This document shows positions 16,816 through 25,307 of a stretch of DNA of 64,000 nt, in pieces. The DNA comes from an uncultured Bacteroidales bacterium (GTDB taxonomy: Bacteria; Bacteroidota; Bacteroidia; Bacteroidales; P3), in assembly GCA_910578275.1 (NCBI GenBank), contig CAJTPR010000005.1, positions 15,392 to 79,391 on the forward strand, read 5' to 3'. The notes under the pieces are model-generated. The model made no database searches. It was given only the letters and a program-made list of their open reading frames with translations, and was not told the DNA's origin. The translations under genes and the position numbers were made by a program. Within the stretch, counting starts at the first letter, position 1, and every line of letters begins with the position of its first letter.

Positions 16816-18302
16816 GCGCGGAAAATCACCATCAACGTGGCGATGGAAGCTGTCAAAAGGAACTTGAGAACCAAGGGCCAGCGTTCAAAGGCGCGCAACC
16901 AGGCTTTCTTTCGTCTCTCCCTCACCGCGACCATGAGCACGAAGGCCAGTACCATCAGCAGGAACGCGATGCCGTAGGTGGCATCCAGGTTCGACACGGG
17001 GTCGAATCCGGAAAGGTCGAAGAGGCCGAAAAACAGGTCGGCGGCCGATTGCAGGGTTCCCGAACGGAAGAATATCCACGAGAAACTGATCATGTTGAAC
17101 GTGACCAGCCAGCCCGCCAGGTGCAAGGCGCGGCTTCGTTCCACCTTGGCGTTCCAGCGGCTGGCTTTTTCCACGCAAAGGACCGCCGCGTGCAAGGCCG
17201 CCCAGATGAGGAATCCCATGCCCGCGCCATACCAGAGTCCGGCGGCCAGCATGGTGAGGACCAGGGCGAGCGTCATGCGGAAATTCCCGTGACGGTTGCC
17301 GCCCAAGGGAACATACACGTAATCCCTGAACCACGTATGGAGCGAGATATGCCATCTGCGCCAGAAGTCGGTGAGGCTCGAGGCCTTGTAGGGGGAATGG
17401 AAATTGGCGGGCAACGAGAACCCCAGCAGGGAAGAAACGCCCGTGGCCATGTCGGTATAACCCGAAAAGGCGAAATATATCCAGACAGAGAAACCGTAAA
17501 GCGCCATCCACTTCTCCAAGCCCGAAAACAAGTCGGGATTGTCGAATACGGGCGAAACGATGTATGCGTCCAGGAAATCGGCCACCACGGCCTTTTTTAT
17601 CAAGCCTGTCAGGATAAGCGCCAGCGCGGCGGAGAATTCCTGACGGGTAAGCATGTAATGGCTTTGCATCTGGGGCATGAACTCCTGTGCGCGGACCACG
17701 GGGCCGGCCACGGCCTTGGGAAAGAAAATCAGGTAGAAGCCCAGGTCGCCCGGACTGGCGAACGACCGGATGCGTCCTCGCTTCAAGTCTGCCAGATAGC
17801 CGACGGCCTGAAGCGTGACGAACGACAGCCCTACGGGCGGCATAAGCCTTTCGATGGCGGCGGGCAGGAGCGAACCGGACGTGTTTCCGGCCAGCGAGAA
17901 GCCTTCGGAAAAATAGTCTATGGCCGTCAGGTCGGTTCCCAGCAGGGCGTTCCATACTTGGGTGAAGAACACGTTGTATCTGAAAACGCACAAGACGAAG
18001 ATATTCGCCAGGATACCTACGAGGAACATGAAAGCGTGTTTCCCGGGCGCGTTTCTTTCAATCCGTTTCCCGATGACATGGTTGAGCAGGACCGAAAGCA
18101 GGAGAATGAGCACGAAGAAACCGGCCACCTTGTAATAAAAGAAGAGGCTGGCGGCGAAAAGGAAGGTATTGCGCGCTTGCCGGTTCTTGTAGCAAAGCGA
18201 CAGTCCGCCCAGCACCAGACAGAAAAAGATCCAGAATTCCACGCTGGTGAACAGGAAGCCCTTTTGCGGAGAGAAACGAAAGAAATCCGACAGGAAACTC
18301 AT
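16812..18302 (-). CDS. MBOAT-family O-acyltransferase (AlgI/PatA-like)
   Basis: A 496-residue multi-spanning inner-membrane protein of the membrane-bound O-acyltransferase family, which passes acetyl groups across the membrane. Visible signatures are the SLFFYYK region, MPPVGLSFVTLQAVGYLAD, FFPKAVAGPVVRA, FSGYTDMATG, DFWRRWHISLHTWFRDYVY and LWYGAGMGFLIWAALHAAVL with the conserved histidine. The start at 18302 overlaps the upstream SGNH gene stop in an ATGA junction, so longer readings are rejected. It is the last gene of a tight operon with a LysM lytic transglycosylase and an SGNH-like protein. This suggests an O-acetylation system acting on peptidoglycan (PatA/PatB type) or on an exopolysaccharide (AlgI/AlgJ type); the acceptor is inference. 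Confidence 0.88.
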   Translation of the reverse strand: MSFLSDFFRFSPQKGFLFTSVEFWIFFCLVLGGLSLCYKNRQARNTFLFAASLFFYYKVAGFFVLILLLSVLLNHVIGKRIERNAPGKHAFMFLVGILANIFVLCVFRYNVFFTQVWNALLGTDLTAIDYFSEGFSLAGNTSGSLLPAAIERLMPPVGLSFVTLQAVGYLADLKRGRIRSFASPGDLGFYLIFFPKAVAGPVVRAQEFMPQMQSHYMLTRQEFSAALALILTGLIKKAVVADFLDAYIVSPVFDNPDLFSGLEKWMALYGFSVWIYFAFSGYTDMATGVSSLLGFSLPANFHSPYKASSLTDFWRRWHISLHTWFRDYVYVPLGGNRHGNFRMTLALVLTMLAAGLWYGAGMGFLIWAALHAAVLCVEKASRWNAKVERSRALHLAGWLVTFNMISFSWIFFRSGTLQSAADLFFGLFDLSGFDPVSNLDATYGIAFLLMVLAFVLMVAVRERRKKAWLRAFERWPLVLKFLLTASIATLMVIFRA

Positions 18303-19858
18303 GATTGGCTTTTTTGCGATGCAGGAAGTAACTGACGAGCGCGTTGCAGCATCATGTTTTTCTTTTCCTGCAACAGGAAACGGCGATAGTCGTGCAGGAA
18401 AGCCCGGTAAAAGAGTTTTCCCGCCCAATCGGCACCCATGGGCGTGAAATGGCTCAGATTGCGTGAAACCAAGGCGGGTTGCGCCTCCGCCCAGCGCGCC
18501 ATGGCGTTGTCGCCGCCCAGGGCGCGGTCGAGGTTCCAGAACACGCAGCCGCAGGCAAAGGCGCATTCCCTCTGTATGTCCAGTATGCGGTCGATATGGC
18601 CCGAAGAAGCGGTTCCGACGACGATTACCGGGGTTTGCGGCATCAACATGCGGATATGTCCGAGTTCCTTCATCAACGACATCTTGTAATAGCCGTAGTC
18701 CTTGTTCTTGCCCAAGGCCGCGCTTCCGTCGAACTGGTAGATGATCAGCCCCGTGTTGAGCAGATGGAGCTGGTTGATGAGGAAACGCCGGTTGTTGGGA
18801 GAAAAGACGGTTCCCTCGTTGTCCTTGAAAGCCAGGTTGTCCACGCATACGCCTACGGTATCGTTGAGGGAGAGGGCATAGAGAATGGCGTTCTTGGAGA
18901 GGGTCAATGTCAGGTCCGCTTGCTTGGTTTGCGGCGGGAGCGCATAGGTGCGGCGTTGCTGGCCGGGCAGTTCGACGGTCCGGATCGCGGAAAGTTTCCT
19001 CGCGTCCGCATCGACCTGGAGTTGGTTTCCGCTCACGTCCTCATGCAGGATACATTCGAGGAACAGGCCTTGCCGGCGGTATTCCTCGGGAATGCCGATC
19101 TGGATGAAGCCTTTGTCGCTCGTCTTGGGTGTCAGGGCGTTGATGGGAGGGGGCGCCAGGCAGGCCGTGTAGACACCGAAATTGCCGCCCAGGGCGTTCT
19201 TCTTGGGACGCGAGACATGCCATTTTCCGCTCCTTTTGAGCGGAACGCGGGTTGAACCCGGTTGGAAAAGAGGCAACAGTCCGACGCCTCTTCCGCCGAA
19301 ATCCTCTTGCATGAGGCGGCGCAGCGTGCCCGTGACGTAATCGTTCTCGACGAGGCTGCCTCCGTAGTGGAGCACCCTGACGAAACTCGCCCGTTTTCCA
19401 GGCAGGTCCTCGTTCCAGAAATCGGGTTTCTCGTACCAGCTTGCCAACAATCCGGCATGGAGGGGATGGCGCAGGGCCAGCAACCTGGCAAAGAAATCCT
19501 GCAGAAGGTACCTGCCTGCTCCGGCACTGTCGTATTCGAAGGAAGTGAGGGGAACGTCGCCCAGGAGCTCGTCTTCGAATATGTCCGCGTCCAGACGATA
19601 AAGTTTTTTGTAAAGACGCATCAGGCTGTCTTTCTCCCATTGCAGGGGAAGCGAGGAAAGGCTCGGGGCTTCTTTTTCGGCCTTGTCCTTTTTTTCGGTC
19701 TTTTCCCTTTGCCTTTCGGGTCGGATACGTTCCCGGGTCTCGACAAGGGGCGTCTGGGGCCGTGTCGTGCTTTCAGGTTCGTCATGGAGGCTGAAATACA
19801 TCGGCAAGACCACGGCCAGGATGCAAAGCAGGAACAGGAATGTCTTTGTCGGTTTCAT
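18299..19858 (-). CDS. SGNH/GDSL-like esterase or acetyltransferase (PatB/AlgX-like role)
   Basis: A 519-residue protein with an N-terminal membrane anchor or signal (MKPTKTFLFLLCILAVVLPM) and a charged linker rich in Arg, Glu and Lys, then an SGNH-type domain. HYGGSLVENDYVTG resembles the GDS nucleophile block, VIVVGTASSGH an inner block, and SHFTPMGADWAG near residue 470 the C-terminal His block. At that His block the aspartate of the usual DxxH appears replaced by asparagine (Asn467, His470), so the charge relay may be altered. It overlaps the MBOAT start by four bases and follows the lytic transglycosylase after three. It probably receives acetyl groups from the MBOAT protein in the periplasm, or removes them. 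The family call is moderately sure, the substrate unknown. Confidence 0.68.
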   Translation of the reverse strand: MKPTKTFLFLLCILAVVLPMYFSLHDEPESTTRPQTPLVETRERIRPERQREKTEKKDKAEKEAPSLSSLPLQWEKDSLMRLYKKLYRLDADIFEDELLGDVPLTSFEYDSAGAGRYLLQDFFARLLALRHPLHAGLLASWYEKPDFWNEDLPGKRASFVRVLHYGGSLVENDYVTGTLRRLMQEDFGGRGVGLLPLFQPGSTRVPLKRSGKWHVSRPKKNALGGNFGVYTACLAPPPINALTPKTSDKGFIQIGIPEEYRRQGLFLECILHEDVSGNQLQVDADARKLSAIRTVELPGQQRRTYALPPQTKQADLTLTLSKNAILYALSLNDTVGVCVDNLAFKDNEGTVFSPNNRRFLINQLHLLNTGLIIYQFDGSAALGKNKDYGYYKMSLMKELGHIRMLMPQTPVIVVGTASSGHIDRILDIQRECAFACGCVFWNLDRALGGDNAMARWAEAQPALVSRNLSHFTPMGADWAGKLFYRAFLHDYRRFLLQEKKNMMLQRARQLLPASQKSQS

Positions 19859-19861
19859 TCG

Positions 19862-21463
19862 CTAACGTTGCGTGGTAACGATCTTGAGCGTTTGTCCGGG
19901 ATAGATGGTGCCTTTCTTGCTGAGTTTGTTGATACGGATGATTTCGCTGATGCTCGAACCCTGGTAGCGGCGCGAGATGGAATAGAGCGTTTCTCCCTTG
20001 CGCACGGTATGGGTATAGGTACGTGTGGCCTGCATTTGCGACGGGCTTTTGACGGCCGGTTTGTCGTCGCGCGGCTTGGTGACGGTCATGCTCACCTTGC
20101 CCTTGTCGGTGCTTCCCGTGACATGGTCGGGCGGGAATTGCAGCTGGGAGTGGCAGGCCACGGGACGGTTGCAGTTGTAGATGTACAGGATCTGGTTGGG
20201 ATAAATCGTGGAAGAACGCAGGTTGTTCCATTTCATGAGATCCGAAACGCGCACATGGAACCTGGCGGCGATGTTCGACAACGTTTGTCCGCGTTGCACC
20301 CTGTAGGCGAAGCGCACGGGCGTGGGCGGAATCCGGTTGTTGGTGTCGGCGTAGATGTCTTCCTCGTTTTCCATGAACTTGATCGTGAAGTTGACGGGGA
20401 GCCGCAAACTGTAATAATCGGTATTTCCGGGAATCACGTCGCGCCGGTATTGAGGGTTGAGGTCGCGCAGTACTTGCAGGGGAATGTTGAGCCGCTCGGC
20501 CACCACGCCCAGGTTGAGGTCTTTCTCTATCATGAGCGTGTCGGTGAGCAGCGGCGTGGAGGCGGGAGCCTCGAAACCGTATTCCCTGTAATAGTTCATG
20601 ATGTACGTGGCTCCGATGAACGCGGGAACGTAGCCTCTCGTTTCGCGGGGCAGGAACGGATAGATTTGCCAGAAGTCGGTTTTCCCTTGGGCGCGGCGGA
20701 TGGCGCGGTTCACGTTGCCCGGCCCGCAGTTGTAGGCGGCGATGGCCAGGATCCAGTCGCCGAAATTGTCGTAAAGGTCTTTCAGGTAGCGGGCGGCCGC
20801 GTCGCTTGCCTTGTCAGGGTCGAAACGCTCGTCCACGTGCTGGTCGATCTTGAGGTTGTACATCCTCCCGGTCTGGTACATGAACTGCCAGCTGCCCGCC
20901 GCTCCCACGCGCGATACGGCACGGGGATTGAGCGCGGACTCGATGATGGCCAGGTATTTGAGTTCCTGCGGGACGCCGTTGCGCTCCATGGCTTGCTCGA
21001 AGATGGGGAAATAGTACTGCGAAAGCGCCAGCATCACGTTTACCTGCTGCCGCCGTTTGTTCACATAGACGTCGATGTAGTTCTTGATTTTCTGGTTGTA
21101 GGGCAGTTTCACCATGAAGTTTTCGCTCAGTCCGCTCAACCTTTCCAGATAAACCGAATCAGGGTCGTTGTAATAGGGGATTTCACCCGTCAGTTCGGGT
21201 CTTTCCTGTATTTGCGCCGTATCGATGGTCTTCTTGTGGGTCTTGTCGAAGAACATCAGTTCTTTCGACAAGAAAAACTCGTTTATCAGGACGTTCGCCA
21301 GGCTGTCTTCCCGTGTGACGGCTTGTGCCCTGGGAATCAGGGGTTCTTCGTCCGATGCCATGTCCGTCGTCTGGGCGCCGGCTGTGGACAAAGACAGGCA
21401 AAAAGCCGCCCACAGGCAAAGGAACGGCTTCAAGTACGTTGAGGTCAAAAAAGGACAGTGCAT
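19862..21463 (-). CDS. LysM-containing lytic transglycosylase (MltD-like)
   Basis: A 533-residue exported peptidoglycan-cleaving enzyme. A signal peptide (about residues 1-30, ending STAGA) precedes an SLT-type goose-lysozyme domain with the catalytic glutamate at about residue 175 in AIIESALNPRAVSRVG, followed by GAAGSWQFM and AAYNCGPGNVNRAI. Two LysM domains close the protein at about 380-425 (YRVQRGQTLSNIAARF) and 485-530 (HTVRKGETLYSISRRY). Domain order matches MltD. The start at 21463 gives the signal peptide and lies beside a TATCTTTG box. Together with the SGNH and MBOAT genes it forms a three-gene operon; since O-acetylation of peptidoglycan blocks lytic transglycosylases, the grouping makes biological sense. 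Confidence 0.9.
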   Translation of the reverse strand: MHCPFLTSTYLKPFLCLWAAFCLSLSTAGAQTTDMASDEEPLIPRAQAVTREDSLANVLINEFFLSKELMFFDKTHKKTIDTAQIQERPELTGEIPYYNDPDSVYLERLSGLSENFMVKLPYNQKIKNYIDVYVNKRRQQVNVMLALSQYYFPIFEQAMERNGVPQELKYLAIIESALNPRAVSRVGAAGSWQFMYQTGRMYNLKIDQHVDERFDPDKASDAAARYLKDLYDNFGDWILAIAAYNCGPGNVNRAIRRAQGKTDFWQIYPFLPRETRGYVPAFIGATYIMNYYREYGFEAPASTPLLTDTLMIEKDLNLGVVAERLNIPLQVLRDLNPQYRRDVIPGNTDYYSLRLPVNFTIKFMENEEDIYADTNNRIPPTPVRFAYRVQRGQTLSNIAARFHVRVSDLMKWNNLRSSTIYPNQILYIYNCNRPVACHSQLQFPPDHVTGSTDKGKVSMTVTKPRDDKPAVKSPSQMQATRTYTHTVRKGETLYSISRRYQGSSISEIIRINKLSKKGTIYPGQTLKIVTTQR

Positions 21464-21469
21464 AACTTG

Positions 21470-21477
21470 CAAAGATA
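21470..21477 (-). promoter_or_regulatory. -7 box for the transglycosylase operon
   Basis: TATCTTTG on the minus strand matches TAnnTTTG, only 6 bases before the start at 21463. The transcript would have a very short leader or none, unless another promoter exists upstream near the ACGTGTAAA repeats. Confidence 0.4.
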
Positions 21478-21600
21478 CGTTAATCTTTGAGACACCCGAT
21501 AAGAACCACATGAATACTTTCCTTGCGGCCACAGGCGGATTTTTCTCTTGCCGTCCGTATCGTCGCGCCAGTGCGTTCCCCACCCCGGGCCCATACAAGA

Positions 21601-21705
21601 ACGTGTAAAGAAAATCCCGAAAACTTTACACGTCCGGATCGACGTGTAAAAAAAACGCGATTTTCTTTACACGTCCGGCCAACGTGTAAAATTCCTTTAC
21701 ACGTT
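21601..21705. repeat. Array of inverted ACGTGTAAA repeats, three hairpins
   Basis: Six copies of a 9-10-base element alternate in orientation: ACGTGTAAA at 21601, 21642 and 21682, each answered by its inverse TTTACACGT ending at 21633, 21674 and 21704. This gives three potential hairpins with loops of about 13, 14 and 5 bases. The first two units, including CTTTACACGTCCGG at 21624 and 21665, recur at a 41-base period, so the array also looks like a tandem repeat. It fills much of the 330-base noncoding stretch 21464-21793, between the propeller lipoprotein stop and the transglycosylase start on the minus strand. It could be a multi-site operator or a transcript-processing or termination element. 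Nothing else was seen in this stretch except the -7 box. Confidence 0.8.
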
Positions 21706-21793
21706 ATTTTCCTTCTGTTCGGCCGTCACGATGTTGTTGTAAAAAAAAAGATACGATTTTGGCCGAGTCGGATTCACGCTCGCAAGCTTGCCG

Positions 21794-23386
21794 TTAATCC
21801 ATGCTCGGCCGGGCCGTCAGCGGAAAGACCTCGACGCGCTTGCCGTCGATGATTACCGAATCGACGGCCGTGACGGGCATCAAAGACATTTTCTTGGCCT
21901 TGGATGCGCTCATGGCGGCAGGCGTCCTGGCCAGGTCGGGCACGTTGTACGATTTGAGGAACGTGAGGTAGAATGCCGGGTCTTTCTGCGGCAGCAAGAA
22001 CGGCTTGGTGCTCGATCCGTCGGAACCGATATAGGTGAAATAAGGCCGCGAATAGAGGTTGTCTTCGCGTTTGCTGCTGAACATGAGCCATTTGCCGTTG
22101 CTGCTGAAATTGTGGAAACTTTCGGTGAAGCGGCTGTTCACGTTCTCCATCTTTTTCATCATGAAGCCCTTCGAAGCCGCAATCCAGTTGCTGTCTTTGA
22201 GCAGGGCATCCTGCAAGTCTACCAGGTACAGGTCGCTTTCGGGGTGACGGATAGGAAATGTCCCATGGTCGCTCAGGCAGAATACCAAGAACCGCCCGTC
22301 GGGACTTATGCGCGGAAACGAGGTGGTCTGCCCCGTGATCCTGGAATCGACGATCGTGTCGATTTCTCCGAACGTGTTGCTGCTTTTGTCGAAGGCAATC
22401 CGTATCAGGTCGTATTTGATTTTCTTGGAGTAGTCCACGTCGTCTTCCGCGCTGTCGCGGGGCGGGTTGGGGCTTTGGCACAGGTAAAGGAACTTGCCGT
22501 CGTCGCTCCAGAAGGGAAACGTTTCCTCGACGGTATCGCTGCTAATCCGGCTGTCGGTAAAGATGGCGTTGCGGTCCAAGTCGTAGACGATGATGTCGCC
22601 GATGGAGTCGAAAACCTCCGTGCGGCGCACGATGTCCTTGCTATGCACGAAAGGATAGGCGTTGGAGGTGCCGAAGGCGATCAGGTTCTTGTCCGGATGC
22701 CAGGCCGGATAGACGCCGCCCATCGGAAAGCGGCTCGACTTGAGGTCGACGCGCCTTGTCTCGTCTCCGCGCACGATGAAAGTGCCTGTGCGGTTGAAAC
22801 GTACATGGTAGACCATGTGCGAACCGTCGCCTTGCGGAAACGTATGGCAGTTCACGCAACCGTACGTTTGCAGGCGGTTGTCGAACAACACGCGTTGGGA
22901 AGCATCCTGCAGGTCGTATTCGATGGTCTGGAGCAGGTTCGACATCTGGTAGCTGGGTTCGATAAGACGGCAAACCATGTAGGGGTCTATGCTGTCGCGC
23001 ACGTCCCAGTGGAATGACAGGTTTTGGACGGTTCCGTCCGCGCAAACGTCTTCGGCCTGTAATCGCACCTCGATCCGTTTGCCGGTGTTCTCCCGCAACA
23101 TTTCGTGCCATTCCTTGGGTTTGAACTTCACCAGGTGCTTTCCTTTCATGCGCAAGGTGTCGCCCGTTTGCCCGAAAACCTCCAATGAATAGTTCTCGTA
23201 GGGCGGCAACAAGTAGAAGTTGAGCGGGGCGATATTGCAAGGAATCGTCACGTCGGCATAGTCGGGGTAGATGAAAGCCTCTTGGGGCGAGAGCAGGCGC
23301 ATTTGGGCCAATCGGGTGTTGTCTTGCCTGCAAGAAGGCAAGGCCAGCATGATGGATAGGCCTAAGACGATATGACGGATTTCCAT
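21794..23386 (-). CDS. TolB/PD40-like propeller lipoprotein with CxxCH motif, copy 2
   Basis: A 530-residue paralogue of the protein at 10504-12066. The signal peptide ends at a probable lipobox ALPSC (Cys19), with proline in an unusual position. Shared landmarks with copy 1 are YPDYAD followed by NIAPLNF, DSIDPYMVCRL, VLFDNRL and a CVNCH heme-type motif at residues 177-181. Propeller blades follow (VYPAWHPDKNLIAFGTSN, FPFWSDDGKFLYLCQS, FPRISPDGRFLVFC). It starts only two bases after the DUF6057-like gene and is surely cotranscribed with it. The start at 23386 was chosen over a longer reading inside the neighbouring gene because it begins the signal peptide. Function unknown; heme binding not demonstrated. 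Confidence 0.74.
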   Translation of the reverse strand: MEIRHIVLGLSIMLALPSCRQDNTRLAQMRLLSPQEAFIYPDYADVTIPCNIAPLNFYLLPPYENYSLEVFGQTGDTLRMKGKHLVKFKPKEWHEMLRENTGKRIEVRLQAEDVCADGTVQNLSFHWDVRDSIDPYMVCRLIEPSYQMSNLLQTIEYDLQDASQRVLFDNRLQTYGCVNCHTFPQGDGSHMVYHVRFNRTGTFIVRGDETRRVDLKSSRFPMGGVYPAWHPDKNLIAFGTSNAYPFVHSKDIVRRTEVFDSIGDIIVYDLDRNAIFTDSRISSDTVEETFPFWSDDGKFLYLCQSPNPPRDSAEDDVDYSKKIKYDLIRIAFDKSSNTFGEIDTIVDSRITGQTTSFPRISPDGRFLVFCLSDHGTFPIRHPESDLYLVDLQDALLKDSNWIAASKGFMMKKMENVNSRFTESFHNFSSNGKWLMFSSKREDNLYSRPYFTYIGSDGSSTKPFLLPQKDPAFYLTFLKSYNVPDLARTPAAMSASKAKKMSLMPVTAVDSVIIDGKRVEVFPLTARPSMD

Positions 23387-23388
23387 GT

Positions 23389-25263
23389 TTAGTTGATTTG
23401 ACGGTTTCCCGTATTGTTGAAATGCACGATTTTCATGTAGCAATCGTAGAACCAGTATGTATGACCCCAGGCTTTCCGTAGTTCGGAAAAATATTTTCTT
23501 CCGCTTTGAAAGGCCTCATTGTCGTTTATGAATTGCCAGTAATCTTGCCAAGTGTTGTTGTCTACTCCTTCGATATGGGCGGGGTAGGCAAGCCGCACGG
23601 GCGCATAGTCGAAATTGGCCAAAAGGGCTTCTTGTATATGCCGGGGCGCGACATACCTTCCTGCATGCGGGTAGTAACGCTTGATATTGGGCATTTCCTC
23701 CTTGATTACCTGATGTTTTTTGTGCAACATCATGACGGCAAGGTAATATTCGTAAAAATAGATGTTTTCCGGTTGGCGGGCATGTCGGCGCAACGCGTTT
23801 TCATCAGGTTTGTAGCCCCATACGGTGTAATTGCGTGTGGGTAGCATGGCCTTTCCTCGTATCACTTGCGGCAATGCCCTGCGGGCGCCGGGATTCAGGT
23901 AGACGTCCGCCTGTTTGCGGTAGAACAGTGAATGCTGCAGGAAGTTCACGAACTTGAGCATGGGGATGGTGTCATCCACGATGATGCTGGTAAGTATGAG
24001 GTGGTTTACTATGTTGGCGCTGATGTTGTGTCCGGTGATAAAATCGTAGTCTATGTGCAGGCTTTCGCTGAAGCCGCCGGCATACGTGTAGTAGGGAGGC
24101 AAGGCAAGGCTTTCAACTTGGTTTATCATGTCGATGGGGAATAACATGGGAAAATAAGGATGCGGATAAGTGAACAATACGCTCGTGGCTTTTCTGGTGG
24201 CCAGCAGGGCCGTGCGTGTTTGTCCGCAAAGCAGTCGTTTGGCGGGACTGGCCGTTTTGGCATCCGGGTTTATCGTTGTTTTTTCCCATTGCCTGTTTAT
24301 CTTCTCCAAGGCTTCCTGCCATTTGTATTGCCGGCAGAGTCCATCGATTTTTTGATAATCGGCGACGTTTTTCCCGGTATTGAAGGCAAAAACGCAAGCG
24401 GCCGCAGTAAACGCAAGGCAGAGATACATAGGAGCCCGTTTCCCTGTTTTTTTCCTGATGTTCGGGAAAAATGCCCCCAAGACGGTTCCCAAGAGAAGAA
24501 CCATGGCAGACACGGCGGCGATAGTGGCCGTTTCGGTGGCAAAATAACCCAAGGGCGGAATAAGCGCGGAACGTTTTTCATTGCCTATTTGAAACAAGAG
24601 ATTTTTGTCGCCAAGAAAAAGATAAGGTGCACAAACGGCTTGACCGATAAGATAGCATGCTCCGGCTCCCGCCATGCTTGCGACAAGTCCCCAAGGATTT
24701 GCCTTGGCGTTTTCCCTTTTGATTTGCACCCAGTTCAAAAGAGAGTAAAGGATGACGGAAAAAAGGGCGTATTCGCGCAACAAGACCAACAAGGCGGCAA
24801 CGGTACAAGCCAAGATCATGTAGCGTGGTGCTTTGTGTTTGACAGGCATCCAAAGCCAGACGCCTGCAAGGGGAAACAAGAGGACAAGCGGCCAAAGCAG
24901 GCCCGATCCCGCCACGGAAGGCAGCAATAAGCCCGATACCATACATCCGGACAAGAAGAAAGGCGATGGGCAGATATGGCGTAGGATATTGTTTATGAGC
25001 CAAGCCAATAGGGTGAAAACGCTTGCGTGGACCAAGGCGCCCAACAGGGGATAATAATTGAACTGGATCAGGAACGTGTGTACGTAGAGCAACCTGCCCA
25101 AGGAATCATGGTCAAAGAAATGCCAGTATTCGGACGTGAACCTGAACAACTGGTTCTTTTCCCAGAATGTGAGAACTTCAGGTAGGGCAAAGGCGAAAAA
25201 AGCCCATAATCCCGTTAACAAGAGTAAATAGGCGATATGGTGATATTTCTTTTGAACTTGCAT
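23389..25263 (-). CDS. DUF6057-like multi-spanning membrane protein, copy 2
   Basis: A 624-residue paralogue in layout of the protein at 12161-14167. Hydrophobic segments fill the first half, starting YLLLLTGLWAFFAFALPEVL and including FLIQFNYYPLLGALVHASVF. A soluble alpha-helical domain follows from about residue 305 (NVADYQKIDGLCRQYKWQEA) to an aromatic tail with HTYWFYDCYMK. Sequence similarity to copy 1 is modest by eye, but topology and gene order match. The propeller lipoprotein begins two bases downstream, and the AAA ATPase gene ends 44 bases upstream with no clear promoter in between, so read-through from that gene is possible. Less GC-rich than copy 1. Confidence 0.7.
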   Translation of the reverse strand: MQVQKKYHHIAYLLLLTGLWAFFAFALPEVLTFWEKNQLFRFTSEYWHFFDHDSLGRLLYVHTFLIQFNYYPLLGALVHASVFTLLAWLINNILRHICPSPFFLSGCMVSGLLLPSVAGSGLLWPLVLLFPLAGVWLWMPVKHKAPRYMILACTVAALLVLLREYALFSVILYSLLNWVQIKRENAKANPWGLVASMAGAGACYLIGQAVCAPYLFLGDKNLLFQIGNEKRSALIPPLGYFATETATIAAVSAMVLLLGTVLGAFFPNIRKKTGKRAPMYLCLAFTAAACVFAFNTGKNVADYQKIDGLCRQYKWQEALEKINRQWEKTTINPDAKTASPAKRLLCGQTRTALLATRKATSVLFTYPHPYFPMLFPIDMINQVESLALPPYYTYAGGFSESLHIDYDFITGHNISANIVNHLILTSIIVDDTIPMLKFVNFLQHSLFYRKQADVYLNPGARRALPQVIRGKAMLPTRNYTVWGYKPDENALRRHARQPENIYFYEYYLAVMMLHKKHQVIKEEMPNIKRYYPHAGRYVAPRHIQEALLANFDYAPVRLAYPAHIEGVDNNTWQDYWQFINDNEAFQSGRKYFSELRKAWGHTYWFYDCYMKIVHFNNTGNRQIN

Positions 25264-25307
25264 GGCGCGTGAACCTTTGTAAGAATACTATCTGGTGGTG
25301 ATTGTTG

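Noticed and set aside
16812..18848. Longer 678-residue reading of the MBOAT gene
   Set aside because: The extra N-terminus lies inside the SGNH gene; the ATGA junction at 18299-18302 gives a normal MBOAT start and length.
19262..21442. A 726-codon plus-strand frame
   Set aside because: It lies opposite the transglycosylase and SGNH genes, which have recognisable catalytic motifs; the plus-strand product has none.
21601..21705. CRISPR-like array
   Set aside because: The repeated element is only 9-10 bases, alternates in orientation and has spacers of 4-14 bases; no cas genes nearby.
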